From contig JBIIGI010000006.1 in NCBI GenBank assembly GCA_044236545.1, positions 1-57,213 of the forward strand: a stretch of DNA of 57,213 bases. The letters run 5' to 3'. Source of the DNA: UBA6821 sp044236545. Lineage in GTDB: Bacteria > Verrucomicrobiota > Verrucomicrobiia > Chthoniobacterales > UBA6821. This document shows, in pieces, positions 16,125-24,895 of the stretch. How positions within the stretch are numbered: the stretch's first letter is position 1; each line of letters begins with the position of its first letter. A program made the translations under genes and the position numbers. Below the pieces are notes generated by a model. The model was not told the origin of the DNA and ran no database searches. It was given only the letters and a program-made list of their open reading frames with translations.

Positions 16125-19085
16125 ATGAGCACGACGACAACCCGCGACGCGCAGAATCCCGAATCCGATTCACAGCGCGAGGAACGCATTCATCCCTTCC
16201 GCCTCTTCGACAGTCATGAGCGCAGGATCTCCTTACTTTGTTTCCTCATCGCCCTGATCACCTATTGGTCCACGGTCATGCCGAACATCGGGCTCAACGA
16301 CGATGGGGAGATGGCCACGGCCGCCCTCCACTTCGGCGTGATGCACCCCTCCGGCTATCCGCTCTGGACCATTCTGGCAGGATTATTCAGCCATCTCATC
16401 CCCTTCGGAAACGGCTCCTGGAAGATCAATCTCTTCTCCGGTCTCTGCACGGCGATCGGAGCCGGGATCTTCTCCCTGATCTCGCTGAATTCGACCCGCT
16501 GGCTTGGTGTGGCACGCCTTCCAGCAACAGTTCTAGCGCTCTCCGCCACGCTGACCTTCACCTGGGTAACTCCCATCTGGTCCCATGCGGTCGTCGGGAA
16601 GGGGCTGTATGCCCTGCATGTCTGCCTGATGATGTCGTTTCTGCTCTTGACCTACGTCTGGATCAGGCGTCCGCACTGGAAGAACGCGTTTGTCTGGTTG
16701 GTCTTCCTCTTCTGCCTGGGCATGAGCAACCACCACATGACCCTCGCGATGGCGTTCCTCCCCTTGCTGGTCATCCTGCTCCTCCATGCCGAACTTTTCT
16801 GGGAATACGCACTCTACAGCATGCTCATCGCAAGCCTGCTGTACCTGGGATTCGCATATCTCTCCACCGACCAATACCACGCCCCGGCGATGAAGGCCGC
16901 GATCCGCCTCCTCTTCACGGTGGGCGCATTCCTGGTTCTTTTTGTGCTGATCAGGAAAAAACTCCCAGAATGGCGGCGGGGCCTTCTTCTTTTCGTGGCG
17001 GTGTTTTTTGGTCTGCTCCCCTACGCCTACATGCCGCTGGCCTCGTCGTCGAACCCACCGATGAACTGGAGTTACTGCAGCACGCCCGAGGGCTTCTTCT
17101 ACGCGATCAATCGTTCCCAGTATTGGGGCACCCTTGCCGACCAACTCCAGGGAACGGTCGGAAAACTGGTCGGGGTCCCCCCGGCCGATAAGCAGAAAGG
17201 GCCAAAGGCCCCGGATGAGGAGAGCACCCTTCAATCCTTCACCGGATTCTGCAAGGTCTTCTGGCGTGTCCTGAACGAGAGCATCACCCCGGTTCCGTTG
17301 ATCTTCGCCCTGCTTGGCTTCATCCTCTTCTGGCGGATCCCTCGGGAGCAACGGATCTGGTTTTACCTCCTTGTCATCGGTTTCTGTCTTTCGGCCTTCC
17401 TGCAACCCCTCTCCTGGAACAACGGCTACGACAACGCCGGATGGGAAATGCAGTACCAGTACCAGAGCCTCAGCTACGCCTTCTTCATCATGCTCTCTGT
17501 TTTCGGGGCGGCCATCCTCTTCACGGCCTTGGAGAAGCCGTTGCCACGGGGTCGCCTTGCGATCATAGGCCTAATGGTTGCAACGGCGATCTACACCCTG
17601 GTCACTTGCCTGCCGAAGAGCAGCCAACGCGGTCATTGGTTCGGCTGGATGTACGGCCATGACATGCTCGCAGACTTGCCAAAGGACAGCTTTGTCTTCG
17701 GTGGCACCGACCCGGGGCGTTTCGTTCCCACCTACATGGTCTTCGGTGAGAGCTTTGAGAAGTACAAGCGGGATCCGGACTTCGACCGCCGCGATCTCTA
17801 CATCGTCACCCAGAACGCCTTGGCCGACACCTTCTACAACCGGTACATACGCTCCCACTACACTGATGAACGCCCCTCGGAGTTCAACTGGATCGAGCGC
17901 CTGCTCGGACGTGACCGAACCTATCCCAAGGAGACTCTCACGCTTCCCCACCGTGAGGATATCATGGCCCTTTTCGAGGCGCTGATGCGGAGATATCAGG
18001 AAAATCCTTCAGCAATGCCGAATCCCCAGACCGATCCGGTGACCCTGAACTCGGCGGTGGCTGAATGGATTTTCCTACACAACCGCGACAGGAAAGACGG
18101 TACTCCCCGGCATTTTTTCGTCGAGGAAAGCTTCCCGATGCAGTGGTCTTATCCCTACGCCATCCCGCACGGCCTCTGTTACGAAATCAACCATGATCAA
18201 CTAGCGGAACTACCACCCGGCACCGCGCAAAAGGACTTGGCTTGGTGGGATGACTACATCAAGCGACTTGAATCCGTTTCCGGCTTCCAAAACGACGATC
18301 TGGCCAAGCATTCCTTTGCAAAACTCCGCAACACAGGTGGGAATATTTACTCATTCCGCAGGATGTTTCCTGAGGCGGAGCGAGCCTACCGACAGGCTCT
18401 CCATCTCTGGCCGGGCAACACAGAGACAACCTCCAACTTGGTGAATCTTCTCACCCAGCAAGGTCGGTTCAAGGATGCCTCGGATCTTGCCGCCGAATCC
18501 CTGCCGATCGACCCCAATAGCAAGGTTCTTCAGCGTCTGGTGATCGCAACCGGGGCACGGTTGAAGGCTACACAGGATCTCCCGATCCAGATGACCGCGC
18601 TTCAGTCAGACCCGAACAACAGGCAACTCCTAGCTCCGGTGCTCCAGAACCTCATGATCCTTGGCCGCCAAAACGATGTTGATGAGACGGTTGCCAGATC
18701 CATGTCGAAGACACCGAACGACATCCCCTTCCTTCGCGACATGATCAACTTCTACGCCACCCAGGGGCGCATTCAACAAGCCCTCGACGTTGCAAAGGCT
18801 CTCCAGAAAGCCCAACCCGGCGAGTGGGATGTCCCCTTTACAATCGCAAAATACCAACTTGTCCTAGGCCAAAGGGAACCATCCTTCATGAGCCTGCGCC
18901 GTGCCGTGGAATTGGGAGGCAACACGGCTCTTCAGCAGATCGCTAGGGAGCAACTCTTCCAGCAGGTTGCGGCTGATCCGGGCTTCCAGCAGGCGGTTCG
19001 TTTTGATCCGAATCTGAAACAAGCGCCCCAGCCAGAAAATCAGAAATCGACCTCCAACCCTTCTAGCGCAAAATTGAAAAAATAG
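16125..19085 (+). CDS. DUF2723 (TMEM260-like) GT-C glycosyltransferase with TPR domain
   Basis: 986 residues. The N-terminal half is a polytopic membrane domain of about a dozen helices that starts with the DUF2723 signature NIGLNDDGEMATAALHFGVMH and SGYPLW. The acidic loop after the first helix is where GT-C enzymes hold their catalytic Asp/Glu. The C-terminal part (about residues 700-960) has TPR-like repeats (AERAYRQALHLWPGNTETTSNLVNLL). Human TMEM260 has the same domain and O-mannosylates extracellular Ig-like domains using dolichol-P-mannose. With the DPM1-like gene upstream, protein O-mannosylation is the leading hypothesis. Substrates are unknown. Confidence 0.88.
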   Translation: MSTTTTRDAQNPESDSQREERIHPFRLFDSHERRISLLCFLIALITYWSTVMPNIGLNDDGEMATAALHFGVMHPSGYPLWTILAGLFSHLIPFGNGSWKINLFSGLCTAIGAGIFSLISLNSTRWLGVARLPATVLALSATLTFTWVTPIWSHAVVGKGLYALHVCLMMSFLLLTYVWIRRPHWKNAFVWLVFLFCLGMSNHHMTLAMAFLPLLVILLLHAELFWEYALYSMLIASLLYLGFAYLSTDQYHAPAMKAAIRLLFTVGAFLVLFVLIRKKLPEWRRGLLLFVAVFFGLLPYAYMPLASSSNPPMNWSYCSTPEGFFYAINRSQYWGTLADQLQGTVGKLVGVPPADKQKGPKAPDEESTLQSFTGFCKVFWRVLNESITPVPLIFALLGFILFWRIPREQRIWFYLLVIGFCLSAFLQPLSWNNGYDNAGWEMQYQYQSLSYAFFIMLSVFGAAILFTALEKPLPRGRLAIIGLMVATAIYTLVTCLPKSSQRGHWFGWMYGHDMLADLPKDSFVFGGTDPGRFVPTYMVFGESFEKYKRDPDFDRRDLYIVTQNALADTFYNRYIRSHYTDERPSEFNWIERLLGRDRTYPKETLTLPHREDIMALFEALMRRYQENPSAMPNPQTDPVTLNSAVAEWIFLHNRDRKDGTPRHFFVEESFPMQWSYPYAIPHGLCYEINHDQLAELPPGTAQKDLAWWDDYIKRLESVSGFQNDDLAKHSFAKLRNTGGNIYSFRRMFPEAERAYRQALHLWPGNTETTSNLVNLLTQQGRFKDASDLAAESLPIDPNSKVLQRLVIATGARLKATQDLPIQMTALQSDPNNRQLLAPVLQNLMILGRQNDVDETVARSMSKTPNDIPFLRDMINFYATQGRIQQALDVAKALQKAQPGEWDVPFTIAKYQLVLGQREPSFMSLRRAVELGGNTALQQIAREQLFQQVAADPGFQQAVRFDPNLKQAPQPENQKSTSNPSSAKLKK

Positions 19086-19374
19086 GCACTCAGCTGTTCG
19101 CTTCGGAATCGCCTCAGGGTTGGATTGTCCCTACGGGAACAGCACGCTCCAAGGAGTAACAAGCGGATAGAAAATCACTATGAGCAGGAATGAAACTGCA
19201 ATACCCTAGTGAATTTCATTTCTAGAATCAGCATTTCTCAAACGTGGCAGGACATAGAATTCCTTGTCCTTCTGGGTAGCCAGACACCAATCCCATCGCG
19301 TCAGCGGATGAGTAGCAGGAAAGAATAGGCCGTTTGACTAGGTGTCCTGAGTTGAAAGACCACCGGTTGGACTG

Positions 19375-20184
19375 ATGATGAAGTCACAACCTATGAGCAC
19401 GACATCCCGTAATGCTGGTAAGGGGAACTACGAAGACGAGTTGAGGGAGCTTCAGGTTGAATTGGCACACCTACAAGCCTGGGTGGTAAAGAGTGGAGCG
19501 CGGATCGTCGTGGTGTTCGAAGGACGGGACGCGGCAGGCAAGGGCGGGATGATCAGGCGGATAACCGAGCGTCTCAGTCCCCGGATCTTCCGCATCGTGG
19601 CGCTACCCGCGCCGACCGACCGCCAGAAGACGCAGCTCTACATGCAGCGTTACATGGAGCAAATGCCCGCGGCCGGCGAGGTCGTGATTTTTGACCGCAG
19701 TTGGTACAACCGCCCGGGCGTTGAGCGGGTGATGGGCTTTTGCAGCGAGGTGGATGCCAAGCGCTATCTGGAACTGACACCGCATTTTGAGGCTTACATG
19801 ATCGATTCCGGAATCATGCTCATTAAGTACTTCCTGACGGTCAGTGAGGCGGAGCAGGAAAAGCGCTTCCGCCGCCGCATCCACGACCCCCTGAGGCAGT
19901 GGAAGCTCAGCCCCATGGACATTGAGTCCTATCGTCGCTGGTGGGATTACTCGATCGCCTACGACGAGATGATCCGAATGACTGACACGCCGCAATCGCC
20001 ATGGTGGATCGTGCCGTCAGACAATAAAAAGCGCGCGCGCATCAACTGTATTTCGCACTTCCTGAGCCTCATTCCGTACAAGAAGGTCCCGTTCAGGAAG
20101 CCTGTGCTTGGAAAGCGCAATAAACGGCCCAAGAGCTATGTGCCAGACGAGGAGTCGCTCAATGTGGTGCCGGACATCATGTGA
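19375..20184 (+). CDS. ppk2: Class I polyphosphate kinase 2
   Basis: PPK2 class I enzymes interconvert polyphosphate with ADP/ATP or GDP/GTP. The match to the class is close along the whole length: YEDELRELQVELAHLQAWV, VVVFEGRDAAGKGGMIRRITE, VALPAPTDRQKTQLYMQRY, DRSWYNRPGVERVMGFC, WKLSPMDIESYRRWWDYS and DNKKRARINCI. It has 269 residues; in-frame ATGs at 19378 and 19393 are also possible starts. It lies 61 bp upstream of a P-type ATPase gene on the same strand. Its preferences (more GCG, CTG and CGC in key blocks) look somewhat unlike the neighbours, so transfer is possible; this is an impression, not a calculation. Confidence 0.92.
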   Translation: MMKSQPMSTTSRNAGKGNYEDELRELQVELAHLQAWVVKSGARIVVVFEGRDAAGKGGMIRRITERLSPRIFRIVALPAPTDRQKTQLYMQRYMEQMPAAGEVVIFDRSWYNRPGVERVMGFCSEVDAKRYLELTPHFEAYMIDSGIMLIKYFLTVSEAEQEKRFRRRIHDPLRQWKLSPMDIESYRRWWDYSIAYDEMIRMTDTPQSPWWIVPSDNKKRARINCISHFLSLIPYKKVPFRKPVLGKRNKRPKSYVPDEESLNVVPDIM

Positions 20185-20245
20185 TTGATGTTCTGAACAA
20201 CGACCACTGATCCAAGCATTTTTCTTTAACACAGGGCTCAACTCT

Positions 20246-23002
20246 ATGGAGACACCTTCCAAAACGGAGCCGGTCCACGAGACCGTGCCTTGGCATGCGC
20301 TGGCAACCGACGACGTGCTCAGGCAACTGGGCACTCGAGTCGATAAGGGACTTGATTCAGCGGAAGCCTCGAGTCGTCTCCGAAAACACGGGCCGAATCT
20401 TTTGCCCTTGGGCAAAAAGCAGAGCTCCTTCATGCGGTTTTTCCTGCAATTCAATAATGTACTGGTCTACGTGCTCATTGGCGCCGGGGTACTCAAGGTC
20501 GCACTTGGTCTTTGGCTCGACGCGTCGATCATTCTCGCCGTGGTCTTTCTCAACGCACTCCTCGGCTTCCTTCAGGAGGGCAAGGCGGCCGAAGCACTGG
20601 AGTCGATTAGCAAAATGCTGTCGACTGATGCGCGTGCCGTCCGCGACGGCGAAACACGCATGATCGCGGCCGATTCGCTGGTGCCTGGCGATGTGATCCT
20701 GCTCGAGTCGGGTGACAAGGTTCCTGCCGACCTGCGCCTGATCGAGGTCAAGAATCTGCGCACAGAAGAGGCCGCCCTGACGGGCGAATCGGTACCCGCC
20801 GACAAGTCCACTCAAGCCGTGGATGCAAATGCCACGGTCGGCGACCGTGAGAGCATGGTTTTCTCAGGGACAATGGTTGTTTCCGGCCGCGCGACGGGAG
20901 TGGTGGTGGCCACCGGCAGCCACACCGAACTGGGACGCATCAACGCATTATTGGCCAACGTCAACACGCTTGAGACGCCTCTGCTGCGCCAGATCAAGAA
21001 GTTCGGTTACAAGATCACGGGCGCCATCGCGGTCGTGGGGGCACTGGTATTCGCCTTCGCCCGCTGGGGCCGGGGGATGGAGTTCGTCGACGTTTTTCAG
21101 GCCGTCATCGGTATTGCCGTTTCGATTATTCCAGAGGGCCTTCCTGCCATCATTACCATCACGCTGGCCATTGGAGTGCAGCGCATGGCCCAACGCAACG
21201 CCATCATTCGCCGGTTGCCGGCGGTGGAGACGCTCGGCTCGGTGTCGCGCATCTGCTCGGACAAGACCGGCACACTGACGCTGATGGAAATGATGGTGGT
21301 CTCAGCCGTCACGGCCGAGGCAAGTTACCAGATCACTGGCGACGGCTATGATCCGGAGGGCAACGTCACCCTGGACGGCAAACCCCTCCGTGAGGACTCG
21401 GTTCTGCAACTCGTCGGCCGCGTCTCCATGCTATGCAATGACGCCGAAATCCGAAAAGAAGAAGGCGTCTGGAAGGTTGAGGGCGACCCAACCGAAGGCG
21501 CTCTCTACCCCTTCGCAAGCAAGCTTGGTATCGAGCGTAGTGTCGAGAAAACCGCCTACAAGCGCGTCGATTCGATACCGTTCGAGTCCGAGCACCGTTT
21601 CATGGCAACCCTCAACGAGGGTGCCGATGGCAGGCAGATGTTGCTCGTCAAGGGGGCTCCTGAGGTGATTCTCGAGCACTGCAGCCACCAGCAGTTGCAG
21701 AACGGCGAGATCGTCCCAATCGATCTCGCCTATTTCGGAAAGGCGTCGGACAAGTTGGCCGGACAGGGCGAGCGTGTACTGGGCATTGCCTGGCTCGCGA
21801 ACCCCGCCGGTCTCGACGTCGGCAACCTTGCGGCGGCTGATTTGCCGCGCAATCTGGTACTACTCAGCCTGATCGGTCTGCTAGATCCGCCACGCAAGGA
21901 AGCGATTGAGGCGGTTAGGGAGTGTCACACTGGAGGCATCCGAGTGACAATGATCACCGGTGACCACAAGATCACCGCGGCGGCCATTGCCAAGATGCTC
22001 GGTATCGGCGATGGCAAGACTGCGATGGAGGGTGTCGAGGTCGAGAAGCTCGATCAGGCCGAACTGCGCGAGTGCGTCAAGAGTGTCGACGTGTTCGCCC
22101 GGTCCAGCCCCGAGCACAAGCTGCGGTTGGTGGAGGCGATTCAGGCAAACGGTCAGATCGTCGCCATGACCGGCGATGGAGTCAACGACGCTCCCGCCTT
22201 GAAGAAAGCCGATATCGGCGTAGCCATGGGCATCAAGGGCACTGAGGTCACCAAGGAGGCGGCTGAAATGGTACTCGTCGACGATAATTTCGCGTCGATC
22301 AGTGCCGCGGTTAAGGAAGGGCGCACGGTGTACAATAACATCGAGAAGGCGATCCTGTTCCTGCTGCCGACCAATCTAGCACAGGGCCTGGTGATCATGG
22401 TCGCAATCATCTTGGGCATTACGATGCCGATCACGACGCCGCAGATTCTGTGGGTCAATATGATCACCTCCGTGGCGCTTGGTCTGGTTTGCGCATTCGA
22501 ACCGCACGAACTGAATGTGATGAAGCTCCCCCCACGGGCCGTGGACCGTCCTCTGCTGACCGGCTTTGGCCTGTGGCGAGTGATCTTCGTCGGCTTGGCA
22601 CTGGTTGCCTATACGCTGTGGGCGTTCTTCTGGATGAAGGGGCAGAATGCATCCGACGCGGCGGCACGCACGGTGGCCGTCAACGCGATCACCATCGGCC
22701 AGTGCTTCTATCTGCTCAACAGCCGATACCTGATCGACAGTTCGGTATCCATACGGCCGCACCTCGAAAACAGGTACCTTCCCATCGGCATTGGCGCGGT
22801 CATTGTGCTGCAGCTGATGTTCACATACCTGCCGTCGCTGCAACGCATCTTCGAAACCGAGTCGGTGCAACTTTATGTGTGGCCGTGGCTGCTTGGCGGT
22901 GGCCTGCTGTTCTTCTTCTTTGTTGAGGTTGAAAAAACGGTGATCCGAATTTATCGCAAGTCCTCAGCGTCTGCTGCGGTTTCCTCCAGCGGTGTTTCCT
23001 GA
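20246..23002 (+). CDS. P-type cation ATPase, CtpF/P2A-like
   Basis: 918 residues with the P2 ATPase layout: an N-terminal cation ATPase region, the A domain with LTGESVP, PEGLPA in helix M4, the phosphorylated Asp D339 in SDKTGTLTLMEMM, a nucleotide-binding domain with the KGAPE motif, and the hinge MTGDGVNDAPALKKADIG. Helix M6 reads LWVNMITSVALGLVCAFEP: the Asp that binds Ca2+ in SERCA (NLVTD) is Ser, as in the mycobacterial CtpF type. The ion is therefore uncertain (Ca2+, Na+ or another). The gene 61 bp upstream, PPK2, could feed ATP from polyphosphate to the pump; this is speculative. Confidence 0.93.
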   Translation: METPSKTEPVHETVPWHALATDDVLRQLGTRVDKGLDSAEASSRLRKHGPNLLPLGKKQSSFMRFFLQFNNVLVYVLIGAGVLKVALGLWLDASIILAVVFLNALLGFLQEGKAAEALESISKMLSTDARAVRDGETRMIAADSLVPGDVILLESGDKVPADLRLIEVKNLRTEEAALTGESVPADKSTQAVDANATVGDRESMVFSGTMVVSGRATGVVVATGSHTELGRINALLANVNTLETPLLRQIKKFGYKITGAIAVVGALVFAFARWGRGMEFVDVFQAVIGIAVSIIPEGLPAIITITLAIGVQRMAQRNAIIRRLPAVETLGSVSRICSDKTGTLTLMEMMVVSAVTAEASYQITGDGYDPEGNVTLDGKPLREDSVLQLVGRVSMLCNDAEIRKEEGVWKVEGDPTEGALYPFASKLGIERSVEKTAYKRVDSIPFESEHRFMATLNEGADGRQMLLVKGAPEVILEHCSHQQLQNGEIVPIDLAYFGKASDKLAGQGERVLGIAWLANPAGLDVGNLAAADLPRNLVLLSLIGLLDPPRKEAIEAVRECHTGGIRVTMITGDHKITAAAIAKMLGIGDGKTAMEGVEVEKLDQAELRECVKSVDVFARSSPEHKLRLVEAIQANGQIVAMTGDGVNDAPALKKADIGVAMGIKGTEVTKEAAEMVLVDDNFASISAAVKEGRTVYNNIEKAILFLLPTNLAQGLVIMVAIILGITMPITTPQILWVNMITSVALGLVCAFEPHELNVMKLPPRAVDRPLLTGFGLWRVIFVGLALVAYTLWAFFWMKGQNASDAAARTVAVNAITIGQCFYLLNSRYLIDSSVSIRPHLENRYLPIGIGAVIVLQLMFTYLPSLQRIFETESVQLYVWPWLLGGGLLFFFFVEVEKTVIRIYRKSSASAAVSSSGVS

Positions 23003-23113
23003 CAGAGCTTCTTGGCATCCACCAGACCCTGGGTAATGGGGGGCACAATCCCGCATCTGTTCCTTGATTTCCCTTAAGGAGGGATGAGTGCTAGTCTCTG
23101 ATACGCACCGAGC

Positions 23114-23770
23114 ATGACACCGACTCCTGTTGATCAAGAACGAGATCCGGTTGAACCGCGGCGACTCTCGGTGGAGTTGCAGATCCTCTCGGATTCCGCA
23201 GAGCAATCCGATCTCACCATGAGTGACTTGGTTGATCGGCTTGAAGGGCGCGTCTACACGCTGCTCCTGGTGATTCTCGCCCTTCCCTTCTGCCAACCGA
23301 TCATGCTTCCCGGTCTCTCCACGCCCTTCGGCATGGTGATCGCCCTGCTGGGTCTGCGATTTGCGTTGCGCCAGCATCCATGGCTTCCGCAGCGCCTGCT
23401 CAAGACCCATCTTTCCGGAAAATACCTTCCAAAGATCCTTCACGGGAGCGCCCGGCTCCTCGGGGGAATTGAGAAGCTCCTTCACCCCCGCCTCTCGTTC
23501 CTCTTTGAGTTTCGCCTCACCCAGTTCCTTGCAGGCATGGCTGTTTTCCTCAGCGGCCTGATGCTCCTGCTGCCGCTCCCCATTCCCTTCAGCAACATGC
23601 TTCCCGCGCTGACGGTCGTGCTTGTGGCATCCTCTTTCTCAGAACGCGACGGCGTGACCCTGGGTGCGGGTCTGATCCTCTTCCTGATCTCCCTTGGGTT
23701 TATCGGTGCGATCCTCTTTGGAGGGACAGAGGCGATCACCTGGATCTCCAACGGGTTCGTACGCCGTTGA
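23114..23770 (+). CDS. ExoD family membrane protein
   Basis: 218 residues. The soluble N-terminal stretch (LSVELQILSDSAEQSDLTMSDLVDRL, about residues 14-45) leads into several hydrophobic segments with the family motifs LEGRVYTLLLVILALPF and LPLPIPFSNMLPAL. ExoD-family proteins were first noted in rhizobial exopolysaccharide production; the molecular role is unclear. The ATG at 23114 is the family start. Base and codon use look like the rest of the window, unlike the PPK2/ATPase pair just upstream. Convergent with trmD across a repeat-filled gap. Confidence 0.88.
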   Translation: MTPTPVDQERDPVEPRRLSVELQILSDSAEQSDLTMSDLVDRLEGRVYTLLLVILALPFCQPIMLPGLSTPFGMVIALLGLRFALRQHPWLPQRLLKTHLSGKYLPKILHGSARLLGGIEKLLHPRLSFLFEFRLTQFLAGMAVFLSGLMLLLPLPIPFSNMLPALTVVLVASSFSERDGVTLGAGLILFLISLGFIGAILFGGTEAITWISNGFVRR

Positions 23771-23833
23771 ACCCGGCGCGAGAAGATTAATCCGGAATTT
23801 GCATTGGGAATTCCTGAAATAACAGGAGGCCGC

Positions 23834-23862
23834 GTTAAAAGAGTTAAAAAATGAAAATGTTA
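23834..23862 (+). repeat. AT-rich GTTAAAA-type repeat
   Basis: Two GTTAAAA-like units followed by an A-rich stretch and GTTAC. With the inverted counterpart at 24047-24093 it brackets the two-hairpin element in the exoD-trmD gap. Related tracts lie at 56616-56651 and 56693-56742, and a weaker one at about 30493-30508. Confidence 0.6.
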
Positions 23863-23884
23863 CAAACAAGGCTCTGGGAAGAGT

Positions 23885-23951
23885 CGCGTAAGATCCCGCG
23901 CATGCGGGACCCAGAGGGCGCCACCGCTTGCCGGGAGGCAAGTGGCGTCAA
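23885..23951 (+). repeat. Two-hairpin repeat, copy 1
   Basis: Hairpin 1 pairs TCCCGC with GCGGGA (loop GCAT). A CCAGAGGG linker follows, and then hairpin 2 pairs CTTGCC/GGCAAG and CGCCA/TGGCG around GGGA with a 3-nt bulge. Ends in GTCAA. It lies between convergent exoD and trmD. Other copies: 30529-30595, 30724-30774, 46433-46500 and 46588-46638. The stems vary between copies in a compensating way (see findings). Confidence 0.85.
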
Positions 23952-24046
23952 CGTGGATCCGGGAGAGCCCTGACCCGAGATTCGGAAGGGGAGTGACAGG
24001 GAACCCGCCGACAAAAGATGCCTGCATGAGTTCCACTTAGCCTCGA

Positions 24047-24093
24047 AATTCAGTCCCCTTTTAACTTTTTAACGGTGTAACGCTTTTAACCCT
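24047..24093 (-). repeat. AT-rich TTTTAAC-type repeat, inverted partner
   Basis: CAGTCCCC followed by three TTTTAAC-type units. It is similar to the reverse complement of 56616-56656, including the adjoining CAGTCCC, and is in inverted orientation to 23834-23862. May act in termination or mark the edge of a mobile element. Confidence 0.6.
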
Positions 24094-24158
24094 TCAGGGA
24101 CTCACCATCCTGGTGAACGCTCAAACCTGTCAACGCCGCTCTGATGACAATTCTGGGA

Positions 24159-24830
24159 TTAATCCAGCAGATCAGGTCGGCGTTTTTTTGTCGCTTCCAG
24201 GGCCTGTTCAGCCCGCCATGTGGCGATTGCCCCGTGATTTCCCGATAGCAGGATCGGAGGAACGCCCCAGCCCTGAAACTCGACCGGACGCGTGAAGTGA
24301 GGGTGGTCGAGCAATCCGGTCTCGAAGGACTCGGTGACCGCTGACTGATCATCTCCCAGGACTCCGGGCACCAACCGCACGATGGCGTCGGTCAGCACCA
24401 GCGCCCCCAGAACGCCGTTGGTCAGGATGTAGTCGCCGATTGAAATCTCGTCGTCGACAAGGTGATCGGCCACGCGTTGGTCGACACCCTCGTAATGCCC
24501 GCAGAGGAGGATGAGATGCCGCGCCTTGGCATACTCGCGGACGATCGGTTGCTTGAGCGGCCTTCCCTGCGGGGTGAGGAAGATCACTTTGGTCTCCGGT
24601 CGGCGGAGTTCGGCCAGCGCCTCCGCGATCGGTTCGATCTTCATGACCATGCCGGGGCCGCCGCCGTAGGGTGCGTCGTCGACCGTGCGATGGCGGTCAT
24701 GGGTCCAGCGCCGGAGGTCGACAGCCTCCAACTTCACCAAACCGGCCTCCTGGGCGCGGCCAAGGATACTCTCCCGGAGGACTCCCTCGGCGATGGAGGG
24801 GATGGGTGTCAGGATCTGGATCTCGATCAT
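24159..24830 (-). CDS. trmD: tRNA (guanine-N1-)-methyltransferase
   Basis: TrmD methylates G37 next to the anticodon of several tRNAs and so prevents +1 frameshifting. The 223-residue product starts with EIQILTPIP and carries DDAPYGGGPGMVMK and the SAM-binding trefoil-knot motifs LLCGHYEGVDQRV and EISIGDYILTNGVLGALVLTDA. The usual neighbours (rpsP, rimM, rplS) are absent here, so it is a stand-alone gene. Divergent from PBP1A, with 65 bp between the starts. Confidence 0.96.
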   Translation of the reverse strand: MIEIQILTPIPSIAEGVLRESILGRAQEAGLVKLEAVDLRRWTHDRHRTVDDAPYGGGPGMVMKIEPIAEALAELRRPETKVIFLTPQGRPLKQPIVREYAKARHLILLCGHYEGVDQRVADHLVDDEISIGDYILTNGVLGALVLTDAIVRLVPGVLGDDQSAVTESFETGLLDHPHFTRPVEFQGWGVPPILLSGNHGAIATWRAEQALEATKKRRPDLLD

Positions 24831-24895
24831 TTTGAAAAGTTGGAGCTCAACGGTGGCTAGCCATCATGGAAAGAGCCACCTAGGATGCAAGTCCC

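Noticed and set aside
19086..19374. Possible tRNA, attachment site or insertion-sequence remnant before the PPK2/ATPase pair
   Set aside because: No cloverleaf, flanking direct repeat or transposase fragment could be found; only short chance inverted repeats.
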